Below are positions 55,612-63,631 of a stretch of DNA of 64,000 bases, piece by piece (within the stretch, counting starts at the first letter, position 1; every line of letters starts with the position of its first letter). This DNA is from Bradyrhizobium sp. Ash2021 (GTDB taxonomy: Bacteria > Pseudomonadota > Alphaproteobacteria > Rhizobiales > Xanthobacteraceae): NCBI RefSeq assembly GCF_031202265.1, contig NZ_CP100604.1, positions 1,178,001 to 1,242,000 of the forward strand, in the 5' to 3' direction. Under the pieces are notes generated by a model. The model was not told the origin of the DNA and ran no database searches. It worked only from the letters and a program-made list of their open reading frames with translations. The position numbers and the translations under genes were made by a program.

Positions 55612-56052
55612 ACAATGTTGTTGGATTAAGACGGCGACAAATCGATCTCGAAAGAAGAAGAGCGAGCCTGTCGGAGTCCACTCCGTCGTTCGCCGTAGCC
55701 TTCGCCACGGAGAATCGCCATGATAGCTGATAAATCACGACGTACTATTCTCGTCTACGCACTGTTGGCGGTGAGGACCATTGCGCTTGGTACTCCCACT
55801 GCGCTCGCAGCTAACGCAGTACATTTCCTTGACAAGCATATGGTTCTCTCGGGCGCTCAAGTTCGCCAGGTAGATTGCAGGTCTGTGCAGCAACCCGCGC
55901 AACCTCATAAACATGTGCATGATCCTTTCGCATCCATGTTCCTGGGGTGACAAGCCCCCAAGCAATGTGGCGAGCAAGCTGATTCATTTGTTCTCTAGGT
56001 GGTTTCCCATTTGAGCTTACGTCTGAGCTCAATAGCTGATTGAGAGCGAACT
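55612..56052. other. Region without a supported gene
   Basis: About 440 bases upstream of the truncated monooxygenase. A short frame on the + strand (55720-55950) has a hydrophobic N-terminus but no other support. Confidence 0.4.
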
Positions 56053-56322
56053 ATGTCAAGCAAGTTTGTCCTGGGGGTCGCATTGGCTCTGGCGTCGCTT
56101 TTGTTCGCAAACACTGGATCTGCAGACGACGCCCCGCCACTTCACAAGGGACCATGGCCGATTCGCGATGGTCGCAATTACCAGCCAACCGAGCACGAGC
56201 TGAGAACCTTGCATCTAGAGGATGTCACGCCCGATCAGGCACGCGAGATCGATCGATGGTACGATCAGCTCCTGGCAAGCAGTGAACAAGTTCGCCATGG
56301 GCATCCCGCACCCAAACATTGA
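56053..56322 (+). CDS. Small periplasmic protein
   Basis: An 89-residue protein with a signal peptide (SSKFVLGVALALASLLFA, cleavage near GSADD) and a polar mature part with HKGPWPIRDGRNYQPTEHEL. No family recognised. It is the first of several small secreted proteins in this stretch. Confidence 0.6.
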   Translation: MSSKFVLGVALALASLLFANTGSADDAPPLHKGPWPIRDGRNYQPTEHELRTLHLEDVTPDQAREIDRWYDQLLASSEQVRHGHPAPKH

Positions 56323-56605
56323 TCGCGCTGTTGCTGAAACCGAATTCTTCCAACTCGCGTGGGGCTTTGCTTCGTGCGCCTCTTCGGCAAGCCTAGAGGA
56401 AGCCGAACGGACCTTCATCGCCAAGATTGAATCCACAAATCGAAATTCGATCTCAAAACTCCTGATCGCGCAACGGTGGCTCACAGCCGCCGACGCACGA
56501 GAGCGGCGTACACCGCCGCGCTGCGGCCGACAAAATTTGAGCGTCGACAGGCGTGGAGTCCCGCGCAGTCGGGCTGGCGAGGTCTGCCAGCCCGACCCGT
56601 TGTCG

Positions 56606-56821
56606 CTATTGGAACGTATCAGTAGCGGTATTGGGCATGCAGGGGGGTACAGTATAGGGATCCGAGGCAAACGCACCCACGTCCGGAGCCCGCACACAGT
56701 CCGTAACGCTCGTATGGGCCTTGGCGTGCCGTGCCGCGACATCGTTGCGGGTAGCCATGGCCTGAGTTGTGAATACGGCTGCTGCGATCAGCGCGGTCGA
56801 CACGAGAGTCACTTTGGTCAT
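56606..56821 (-). CDS. Small secreted protein
   Basis: A 71-residue protein taken from MTKVTLVSTALIAAAVFTT (56821); a start at 56833 adds four residues. The signal peptide ends at AMA; the mature part has two cysteines (TDCVRAP, PPCMPN) that could form a disulfide. Similar small proteins are common in Bradyrhizobium as I recall. Function unknown. Confidence 0.6.
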   Translation of the reverse strand: MTKVTLVSTALIAAAVFTTQAMATRNDVAARHAKAHTSVTDCVRAPDVGAFASDPYTVPPCMPNTATDTFQ

Positions 56822-56833
56822 TTGTTTCTCCAT

Positions 56834-57215
56834 ATGGTGATAGAAGCCATGGAAGCGCTCGGCCTCTTATCGTAAAGAGCAGCCAGCCTTGGGAAATATT
56901 TCATCACGCACTTTCAACGAAGCGCGAGCTTCTGCGCACGCTGCGCGGCGCGCCGATCACACCTCACGTGCTGCATCGAGGCTGAGCAACGGCGCTGGCA
57001 GGCGGCGATGGCATCGCTGCTATCCGCCGCCGTCTCGCCGATACAGAAGTGGCCCGGCCTCGTCATGAACCCACGCGATGTCTGCCTCATCGAGACAGAT
57101 TGCAACACTGCCAAACATTTGCGTGATCGGGAAATATCCAGACTCCAATCTCGGTCTTCCTTTCAGAAACGCACATGCCTCCGTTCGCGCGAGGCTCAAT
57201 CAAGGAAGCTGAACG
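56834..57215. other. Region without a supported gene
   Basis: About 380 bases. A cysteine-containing 66-codon frame on the minus strand (56914-57114) is not convincing. Confidence 0.4.
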
Positions 57216-57503
57216 ATGAAGACTACATATCTTCTGGCGACGCTACTGCTTGTGCCATTTTTCGCGACTCAAGCCACGGCTCATGTGCGAACCAACAAAA
57301 GCAGCAATCGAGCGCATGTCGGCGCTCGACCGACAGTTGGCAGTCGACTGCAGGGATACAGGATCGAAGGCCGTGAGATCGCAGCTCCGCCCTGGAGCTT
57401 TGCCTGCATGAACGACCAAGGCCCACAACAACGCGACGAGCCCATGTGGGTCTATGGGAGCCTCGACTATCTCGCGCAATTTAAGAATGCATTCTCACAG
57501 TGA
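57216..57503 (+). CDS. Small secreted protein
   Basis: A 95-residue protein with a signal peptide (MKTTYLLATLLLVPFFATQA, cut near TAHV). The mature part carries GREIAAPPWSFACMNDQGP and MWVYGSLDYLAQFKNAF. I recall similar sequences in rhizobial genomes. Function unknown. Confidence 0.6.
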   Translation: MKTTYLLATLLLVPFFATQATAHVRTNKSSNRAHVGARPTVGSRLQGYRIEGREIAAPPWSFACMNDQGPQQRDEPMWVYGSLDYLAQFKNAFSQ

Positions 57504-57699
57504 CCCGTGCGTGAAGCCACACGAGGAAGAAAACGTAAAACTCACGACAATAGCAATAGCCTATGCGTTCGCGCTCTCCAGCTTCGCGCTCGTCAGTCGA
57601 AATCAATCTCGATCAAGCAAAGAAGTGATCCACATGAAAACATCTTTCAACGTCGCTGAAATGGGACCGTTGGCCTCTTGGCCTATTGGAGCAAATGCG

Positions 57700-57903
57700 A
57701 TGCGTTCTGTTTTGGCTCTAGGACTATTGATCGCCCTAAGTGCTTCCGCCGAAGCTGCAACGATACATCACTTCCGCTCGCGCCATCACGTCTTCATTCG
57801 TCGCGACGTGGCATCAAGCTTCGCCGCCGTTCCCGGTTGGGCATACGAACCGCCGCGGCCGCCGATCCACTACAACGACACCCCTAGAGCGGTTTCCGCC
57901 TGA
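57700..57903 (+). pseudogene. Small secreted protein gene cut by the IS630-type element
   Basis: From ATG 57700 the frame encodes a signal peptide (MRSVLALGLLIALSASAEA) and FAAVPGWAYEPPRPPIHYND, then enters the insertion sequence and stops at 57903. Removing the element with one TA copy continues in frame at 58956 as SYNDPSQFGGGEALPVR to TGA 59006-59008. That tail fits small secreted Bradyrhizobium proteins ending in SYNDPSxFGG. The reconstructed protein has 79 residues. Confidence 0.75.
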
Positions 57904-57987
57904 TGTGAATCTCTTTGTGCACAGGGGGATTCCCTAACTGCAGCAAATCAGATTCGGTCTTCGCTACCATTAGGGGCGAGGACGATC

Positions 57988-58365
57988 ATGGCAAAGGGTT
58001 ATTCGACAGACTTGAGAGATCGTGTGGTGGCTTTGGTCGAGGGCGGCGAGAGCTGCCGGGAAGCCGCGCGCCTGCTTGATCTTGCGGCCTCGACCACCAT
58101 CCGCTGGATGGATCGCTGGCATACAACCGGTAGCGTCGCAGCGAAGCCCGGCACCGGCCACTGTCGCTCGCCGCTCGAGCTGCATGAGCAGTGGCTGCTC
58201 GATCTGGTGGCCGCTGAACCCGATCTGACACTCGATGAGATCGGCACACGGCTCGCATCGGCCAAAAGACTGAAGGTCGGCAGAACCTCGATTTGGCGAT
58301 TTTACGAGCGGCACCGCATCACGTTCAAAAAAAACACTGCACGCCGCCGAACAGGATCGGCCTGA
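57988..58365 (+). CDS. IS630-family transposase, first frame (DNA-binding part)
   Basis: A 125-codon frame with the paired helix-turn-helix of IS630 transposases (CREAARLLDLAASTTIRWMD and a second HTH around LTLDEIGTRLASAKRLKVG). It runs into a stop after an eight-A run at 58327-58334. The catalytic part follows in another frame. Confidence 0.9.
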   Translation: MAKGYSTDLRDRVVALVEGGESCREAARLLDLAASTTIRWMDRWHTTGSVAAKPGTGHCRSPLELHEQWLLDLVAAEPDLTLDEIGTRLASAKRLKVGRTSIWRFYERHRITFKKNTARRRTGSA

Positions 58366-58930
58366 TGTCGCCGCTGCACGCGCCGCGCTGAAAGCCGAGC
58401 AATCGTCTTTACGCGCGCGACGGCTCGTCTTTATTGATGAGACGTCGGTGACAACCAAAATGGTTCGTCATTCTGGTCGTTCGCCGCGTGGCGAGCGACT
58501 CGTCGCGAGTGTACCGCACGGCCACTGGAAAACCCTGACGTTCATCGCGGCGTTGCGCGTCAGCGGCCTGACCGCACCTTATGTCATCGATGGTGCGATG
58601 GATGGAGCCACATTCATGGCCTATGTCGAGCAGGTGCTCGTGCCGACGCTGACAAAAGGCGACATCGTATTCATGGACAATCTGCGGACCCACAAAATCG
58701 ACGGGATGCGCGAAGCAATCGCGGCTGTTGGCGCAACAGTTCGCTATCTGCCCGCCTATTCGCCAGACCTCAACCCAATCGAGATGGCATTCTCGAAACT
58801 CAAAGCCGCGCTGCGCAAAGGCGCCAAGCGCACCGTGAAGGAACTCTGGCGGCTGATCGGCAAACTCGTAAAATCGTTTGTCCCCGACCAGTGCGCCAAC
58901 TATTTTCGCCATGCGGGATATAGACGATGA
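58334..58930 (+). CDS. IS630-family transposase, second frame (DDE part)
   Basis: From the A run the frame reads TLHAAEQDRPDVAAARAALK and continues with VFIDETSV (first Asp), VFMDNLRTHK (second Asp) and LPAYSPDLNPIEMAFSKLK (third acidic residue, Glu). Reading with one A fewer fuses it to the first frame. IS630 elements of this type are often split at A runs and expressed by slippage. Confidence 0.9.
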   Translation, partial: TLHAAEQDRPDVAAARAALKAEQSSLRARRLVFIDETSVTTKMVRHSGRSPRGERLVASVPHGHWKTLTFIAALRVSGLTAPYVIDGAMDGATFMAYVEQVLVPTLTKGDIVFMDNLRTHKIDGMREAIAAVGATVRYLPAYSPDLNPIEMAFSKLKAALRKGAKRTVKELWRLIGKLVKSFVPDQCANYFRHAGYRR

Positions 58931-59008
58931 CCTACATCAGTCGGAATCTGCTCTAGCTACAACGATCCGTCCCAGTTTGGCGGCGGAGAGGCGTTACCCG
59001 TCCGTTGA

Positions 59009-59332
59009 GAACTAGACGTTTCGGCGGTCTTTTTGACGCTGAGGGCGCGCGCCCTTTGGCGGGCATTTACTCATCCGCATGGCCTCAAAAGCAACCGCAG
59101 GCGGGGACGTTGGCCAGTTACCTTTAGTGAAGCCAGAGGTTTTGCAGCCGTGGGCGCAACTGATTTGTTCTCTGGCGCACGGGGCGGGTATTCCCGAAAG
59201 CAAAATCTTCAAAGTCTTCAAACGGTCTCGATGACAGCCGATCGAGCTGTCAGCCACTTCTGTTCAAGCGGGCTGTTGTCGCTATTCAAGGAAAGCTGAA
59301 GTCGCGTCCGCGGGACGAGACGCTTTCTACCG
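59009..59332. other. Region without a supported gene
   Basis: About 320 bases between the interrupted secreted-protein gene and the TPR remnant. No supported feature. Confidence 0.4.
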
Positions 59333-59557
59333 TCAGTTCGGTAGCCCTATACGGCGCAAGAGATCCTTGAATTGGGAATCAGAGCGAATGGGATCAAAGG
59401 CAGGCCGCAGCAGGATCGACGGGTTGAATCGCGCATCGTAGGCCTTGTTGAGCCAAACCATGGCCTGGTCCGGATTGCCGAGTCCTACATAGATTATGGC
59501 GATATTTGCCTCGGCCGAGGGGTTCTGATCTCTCTTCGATTCCAGATCCCTGGCCAT
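59333..59557 (-). pseudogene. TPR-containing protein, C-terminal remnant
   Basis: A 74-codon frame with ANIAIIYVGLGNPDQAMVWL (a TPR) and ILLRPAFDPIRSDSQFKDLL, the usual end of large rhizobial adenylate-cyclase/TPR or winged-helix/TPR regulators. The preceding domains are absent, so it is a fragment. Confidence 0.65.
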
Positions 59558-59759
59558 CTTTTTGCTTCTTCAAACCTAAGCTGACTAGGCTTGGCGCGTG
59601 ACAAGGCTGTCAAATCAAATTCGTTAGGTTACTTCCTTTCTCGAAGGAATCTTCGTCGCGATGCAAGGAGCCAACGCCTTGGTTGTGGCCGACGAACGGG
59701 GTTCGAGAAAATTGCGGTTGGTTCAGGAGAATTTTCTGAACGGTTGTCAGGGTGCGCTC

Positions 59760-61487
59760 TCACGCTGCGGCAACATCCACGTCGTCAACCAGCGCGGTCA
59801 ACGCCTTCGCGTCACCGACGGAGCGGAGGATCATCGGTTCGGCGCGTCCGCGGATCGCAACTTCCTGCCGCGGTAACCCGTCGGGCGGCAAGCCGGCGGT
59901 TATGCGAACTTCCTCCGAAAGGATCACCTCACATGCGAGGGTCTTTGTCATCTCCTGCAGCCTAGCTGCGACATTGACCGCGTCTCCGAGTGCGGTGAAC
60001 ACCATGTGATCGCGGTAGCCGATGTCTCCGATGATCACTTCGCCGCCATGAATGCCGATGCCGAAGCGGATCGGCTCGCGCAGATCATGGCTGAGGAATT
60101 GATTGAGCTCATCGACATTGGCGGCGATCCTCGCCGCCGCCTTGAGCGCCTGGCGGCAGGCGGTTTGCGGGCTGGTAGCGAGCCCAAACAGCGCCAGTTC
60201 TCCGTCACCGATGAATTGGTTGGGCCTGCCGCCGCATTCGATCACAGCCTGCGACACCGCGCCAAGGAAGCGATTGACGATGAAAACGGTATCGAACGGC
60301 AATCGGTTTTCAGCGAGCCTGGTCGAACCTCGCATGTCCACGAACATGCTGACGAGATAACGCTCCTGGCCGATTCGGGTCGGGTTTGAAGCGTGCGCAC
60401 TTGCCGACGTGGTGTGCGGCATAAAGAGCTGGAAGAACGAGAGATCAGCCGTCGGCCGCAACTGGCAAGCCAATCGAATGGACGGATCTTCCGCACCCAC
60501 CCGGCTCAGCACAAAGGCCTCCCGCTTGGACGGCTCCGGCAGCGACGTGCAGTCCCCGATCACGCGAATGCGGCAGGTGGAGCAGCGGGCGCGGCCGCCG
60601 CAGACACTTGCATGTGGGATGTTATAGCGCAGGCTTGCCTCAAGCACGCTCAAGCCCTTCGGCACGCGAATCGTTCTGCCATGGCCATATGACAGGCTGA
60701 TCATGCCGCCACGGCGCTCGTTGAGGGCGCGCGCGCACCTTGCCAGCAAGACAAATCCGAGCAGGCCGAAATAGAAGATCAGGAAATAATCCGCGATGCT
60801 GTCCAATACGTCTTGCTCGGCTGGTATACCGACCTGGCGCTGCGAAAGATTGTCCGCGCGCCATTCGGCGCGGGCGCTATCTGCCACGACGCTTCGTCCG
60901 CCCTGATAGAGACCCAGCATGGCCAGCGTCGGAACCAGCACCGCCACGGAGAGGAGAAATGGCGACGCGCTTTTGTAGAACGCTTTCATCCGGAGCCAAA
61001 AATAAAGACCGATGCAGCCGTGAGTCCAGGCGATGGTCAGGACCCCGAACATCAGCCACATTTTGTACGGCCTTACGATCCAGTAGGCATAAAGCACCTG
61101 CGGATAGAGCTTTTCGTATCCGAAAAGCGTATGGCCGAGCCGCACACCGGTTAGGTGGCTGATAATGAGCGCCGGAACGCTCAAGCCAAGGACGAGCTGG
61201 AGTGGCTCGATGGCCCTCCAGCGAAATTGCCGACGCTCGTAAAGCGCCCAGATTCCGAGACCGGCGTGGACCAGTGCTGCGGTATAAAACACGATCGCGA
61301 CCGGGAAAAATTGCCAGAATGCGGTGTGGTACCAGACACCGGCGGCAAGGGCATCCATCGAAATATTGCCGAGCGCGTGGTTGAGAAAATGGCTGATTAG
61401 ATAGGCGAACAACACCAGCCCGCAGGCGAGGCGGATCTGCCGGACGCCGATGCTGCGGATAAGCTGCTTTTGAGAAATAGAGGCCAT
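59760..61487 (-). CDS. Membrane adenylate/guanylate cyclase with [2Fe-2S] ferredoxin domain
   Basis: A 575-residue three-part protein. Residues about 15-250 hold five to six membrane helices with several histidines, resembling a cytochrome b/succinate-dehydrogenase anchor. Residues 275-355 are a plant-type ferredoxin with CGGRARCSTCRIRV and a distal LACQ cysteine, giving the four ligands. Residues 370-560 are a class III cyclase: VSMFVDMRGSTRLAE (metal Asp), FIGDGELALFG and TALGDAVNVAARLQ. This suggests cyclic-nucleotide synthesis gated by the redox state of an iron-sulfur or heme centre in the inner membrane. Confidence 0.92.
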   Translation of the reverse strand: MASISQKQLIRSIGVRQIRLACGLVLFAYLISHFLNHALGNISMDALAAGVWYHTAFWQFFPVAIVFYTAALVHAGLGIWALYERRQFRWRAIEPLQLVLGLSVPALIISHLTGVRLGHTLFGYEKLYPQVLYAYWIVRPYKMWLMFGVLTIAWTHGCIGLYFWLRMKAFYKSASPFLLSVAVLVPTLAMLGLYQGGRSVVADSARAEWRADNLSQRQVGIPAEQDVLDSIADYFLIFYFGLLGFVLLARCARALNERRGGMISLSYGHGRTIRVPKGLSVLEASLRYNIPHASVCGGRARCSTCRIRVIGDCTSLPEPSKREAFVLSRVGAEDPSIRLACQLRPTADLSFFQLFMPHTTSASAHASNPTRIGQERYLVSMFVDMRGSTRLAENRLPFDTVFIVNRFLGAVSQAVIECGGRPNQFIGDGELALFGLATSPQTACRQALKAAARIAANVDELNQFLSHDLREPIRFGIGIHGGEVIIGDIGYRDHMVFTALGDAVNVAARLQEMTKTLACEVILSEEVRITAGLPPDGLPRQEVAIRGRAEPMILRSVGDAKALTALVDDVDVAAA

Positions 61488-61724
61488 GCAATCCAGTCGA
61501 ATAGGGTGCAGTTCAGCCGATGTTAGTTACAAGAGTTTCTAAGCGGCGAGCCGGCCGCCACTTGGCAATTAGCCGGAGACGATCAGGCCATAGATCCGTT
61601 CGCGCAGAGTTCGTTTGCCTAGCTTTTCAAGATTTTGTTGGCATTAGCGATGCGCCTGCCAGACAGCCGTGTCGTGGCTCACGAGTGATTACGTCCTGGC
61701 GGAGGACTACACGATCTCGCTCGT
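61488..61724. other. Intergenic region, nothing recognised
   Basis: About 240 bases upstream of the cyclase gene; it should carry its promoter, but no element was recognised. Confidence 0.4.
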
Positions 61725-62537
61725 CTATTTTTTGATTTCCGGCGCCGGACTTCCTCCCGAAAATGCGCGCTCGAATGATGCAAGATCTGCGCTGGGCAAG
61801 TCCGAAACTGCAATATACGTGAACTCCCCATCACTCCAGCTTCGGACGTTGTAGCCAGCAATCGCTTGGTCAGAGACAGATTGGCCGGGCGGCAAGGTCG
61901 TCAGGCTGACTGTATGCGCGGCATGCTTGTAGACAATCGTTGCAACCGGATCGTGGCCAACGACATCGACGCGCCCGCCTACCAGCACAAAGCCCTGCGC
62001 CGCGAGGTCCGGGACCTGAGGCGATTCCGGCAGGCGCGACGTGAACCACGGCTTGACCGTATGGCGGTCAGAAGATGCAACGTCAAAAGGCTGCGAGGCC
62101 AGCTGACCCCGGATATGGCCTGCGACGACCTGGCGGGCGACGTCCTCACGCATATCGTAGCGCTCCATCGTCATCATGACAGAGCTCGAGATCACCGCAC
62201 CAAACACCGCGGCCGCGGCCAGCGCCTGCAACGACCAGTTGCGCTGACGCAGACGGTTGACCTGAGCCAGACGTGTCACCGGGCCCAGACCTCCCGCCCG
62301 GCTCAGACGATCCGCATCCACCGTCGATTTGATGCGAACCTGCAGGCCGGGCGGCAGGTCATACTGCGGAAGCGAACGAACGGCGCGACGCAATGACAGC
62401 AGCCGGTCATATCTGGCCTTCAACGTGTCATCGCTAGCCAACCGCCGCTCGAACTCGATCGCAGAAGCCGGATCGAGCTCGCCGTCGCAATAGGCGTTCA
62501 GCTGCAGTTCGTCGTTGTCTTTCATCGATGCAATCAT
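61725..62537 (-). CDS. Anti-sigma factor (ZAS-like, membrane-anchored)
   Basis: A 270-residue protein. The N-terminal part (LQLNAYCDGELDPASAIEFE) is the anti-sigma binding domain in degenerate form, without the full HxxxCxxC zinc site. A membrane helix lies near residues 105-125 (LQALAAAAVFGAVISSSVMM), and the rest is periplasmic. It starts two bases after the sigma stop, so the pair is co-translated; it should hold the ECF sigma at the membrane. Confidence 0.88.
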   Translation of the reverse strand: MIASMKDNDELQLNAYCDGELDPASAIEFERRLASDDTLKARYDRLLSLRRAVRSLPQYDLPPGLQVRIKSTVDADRLSRAGGLGPVTRLAQVNRLRQRNWSLQALAAAAVFGAVISSSVMMTMERYDMREDVARQVVAGHIRGQLASQPFDVASSDRHTVKPWFTSRLPESPQVPDLAAQGFVLVGGRVDVVGHDPVATIVYKHAAHTVSLTTLPPGQSVSDQAIAGYNVRSWSDGEFTYIAVSDLPSADLASFERAFSGGSPAPEIKK

Positions 62538-62539
62538 AA

Positions 62540-63244
62540 TTACTTTCGATCTCCTAAAAGCGCGATCAGAAGTTGCCTGCCACGGGACAGACGGGACATA
62601 ACGGTGCCGATCGGGACATTGGTGATCTCTGCGATATCGCGATAGTTCAGCTGGTTCATTTCCCGCAGAACAATAACTTCGCGAAAGTGCGCCGGCAGCT
62701 GGGCCAGGGCGCGCTGAAGATCTTCTGCATCCGCCTTGAAAAGTGCGATCTCTTCCGGCGTCTCTACCCTCGTTCCCTGGAGACCTTCATGCTCAAGCTC
62801 CTGCTGCTCGGCGACACTTAGATCGTTCGTGAAAACCACCGCCTTTGACCTGTTCTTCATCAGCCAGCTATAGGCGGTGTTGCGCACGATCGTCAGTGAC
62901 CACGCGCGAGCATTGATGGCACCAAAGCTCTTGATGCCGCGAAACGCGCGCAACGCCGCGTCCTGGACAACGTCTTCGGCGTCGTATGAATTGCCGGTAA
63001 GCCATCGCGCGAGACGATAGGCTTCGGCCATATGGGGCAGAAACACTTCATCGAACAGTGCGCGTTCATCCTGGTTCGGCACAATTGGGCCCGACGCCTG
63101 CTGCTGGCCAGACAAACGATCTGAGCCTTCCAACCGCTCTTTTAACACGACTTCGTTAGGCTCGGTACGCCGGAAACCCGAACGACGTACCGATAAGGGT
63201 GTTGCCATGTTTGACACGCTAAGGCTCAAATGGTTCGCGGTCAT
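62540..63244 (-). CDS. ECF-type RNA polymerase sigma factor
   Basis: A 234-residue sigma-70 family protein. Region 2 is LFDEVFLPHMAEAYRLARWL...DAEDVVQDAALRAFRG and region 4 is FREVIVLREMNQLNYRDIAE followed by GTVMSRLSRGRQLL. The first about 60 residues are an unusual extension. It is translated through an ATGA overlap with the cupredoxin gene and followed by its anti-sigma. Confidence 0.93.
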   Translation of the reverse strand: MTANHLSLSVSNMATPLSVRRSGFRRTEPNEVVLKERLEGSDRLSGQQQASGPIVPNQDERALFDEVFLPHMAEAYRLARWLTGNSYDAEDVVQDAALRAFRGIKSFGAINARAWSLTIVRNTAYSWLMKNRSKAVVFTNDLSVAEQQELEHEGLQGTRVETPEEIALFKADAEDLQRALAQLPAHFREVIVLREMNQLNYRDIAEITNVPIGTVMSRLSRGRQLLIALLGDRK

Positions 63245-63618
63245 TTGACGATGACCTGTCCGACCATATGTGGATGCAGGCCACAGAAATAGTCGAAGGT
63301 GCCGGCGCTGGTGAATGTATAGGAATACGAGTCGTCAGTATCGAGCGCCTTCGAGCGGAAGGTCTTGTTGTTCTCCACCACCAGGTGCGGAATGTCGTCG
63401 TGATTGACCCACTTCACGGTCGTTCCTACAGCGACCGTCAATTCCTTGGGGGAGAACGTGAAGTTGTCGATGGTGATCACGTTCGTCGCGTCCTGCGCTA
63501 CCGCAGCAAGCGCCAGCATCGCTCCAAAGGTTGGACCCAAAAGCATTGCAATGACTAACGTCCGGCTGGGACTAAAGCGGGTCGCCGCGCGACGGATATG
63601 GTCGATCAGAATTCGCAT
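63241..63618 (-). CDS. Cupredoxin (plastocyanin/amicyanin-like)
   Basis: A 125-residue exported blue-copper protein. A long signal anchor ends near VAQDA. The copper site is His in NHDDIPHLV and the C-x2-H-x2-M pattern in YFCGLHPHMVG. It would carry electrons in the periplasm. It is the gene before the ECF sigma factor, with a 4-bp overlap. Confidence 0.92.
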   Translation of the reverse strand: MRILIDHIRRAATRFSPSRTLVIAMLLGPTFGAMLALAAVAQDATNVITIDNFTFSPKELTVAVGTTVKWVNHDDIPHLVVENNKTFRSKALDTDDSYSYTFTSAGTFDYFCGLHPHMVGQVIVK

Positions 63619-63631
63619 GTGAAATCCTCGA

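Larger units (their letters stand above)
57887..58953 (+). mobile_element. IS630-family insertion sequence, 1067 bp
   Basis: The ends are imperfect inverted repeats (left GAGCGGTTTCCGCCTGATGT, right its near-complement ending CGGAATCTGCTC) with TA on both sides (57885-57886 and 58954-58955), the usual IS630/Tc1 target duplication. Confidence 0.9.

Noticed and set aside
55720..55950. A 76-codon + frame with a hydrophobic N-terminus
   Set aside because: The signal-like stretch alone is not enough; composition after it is unlike a protein and it overlaps opposing frames.
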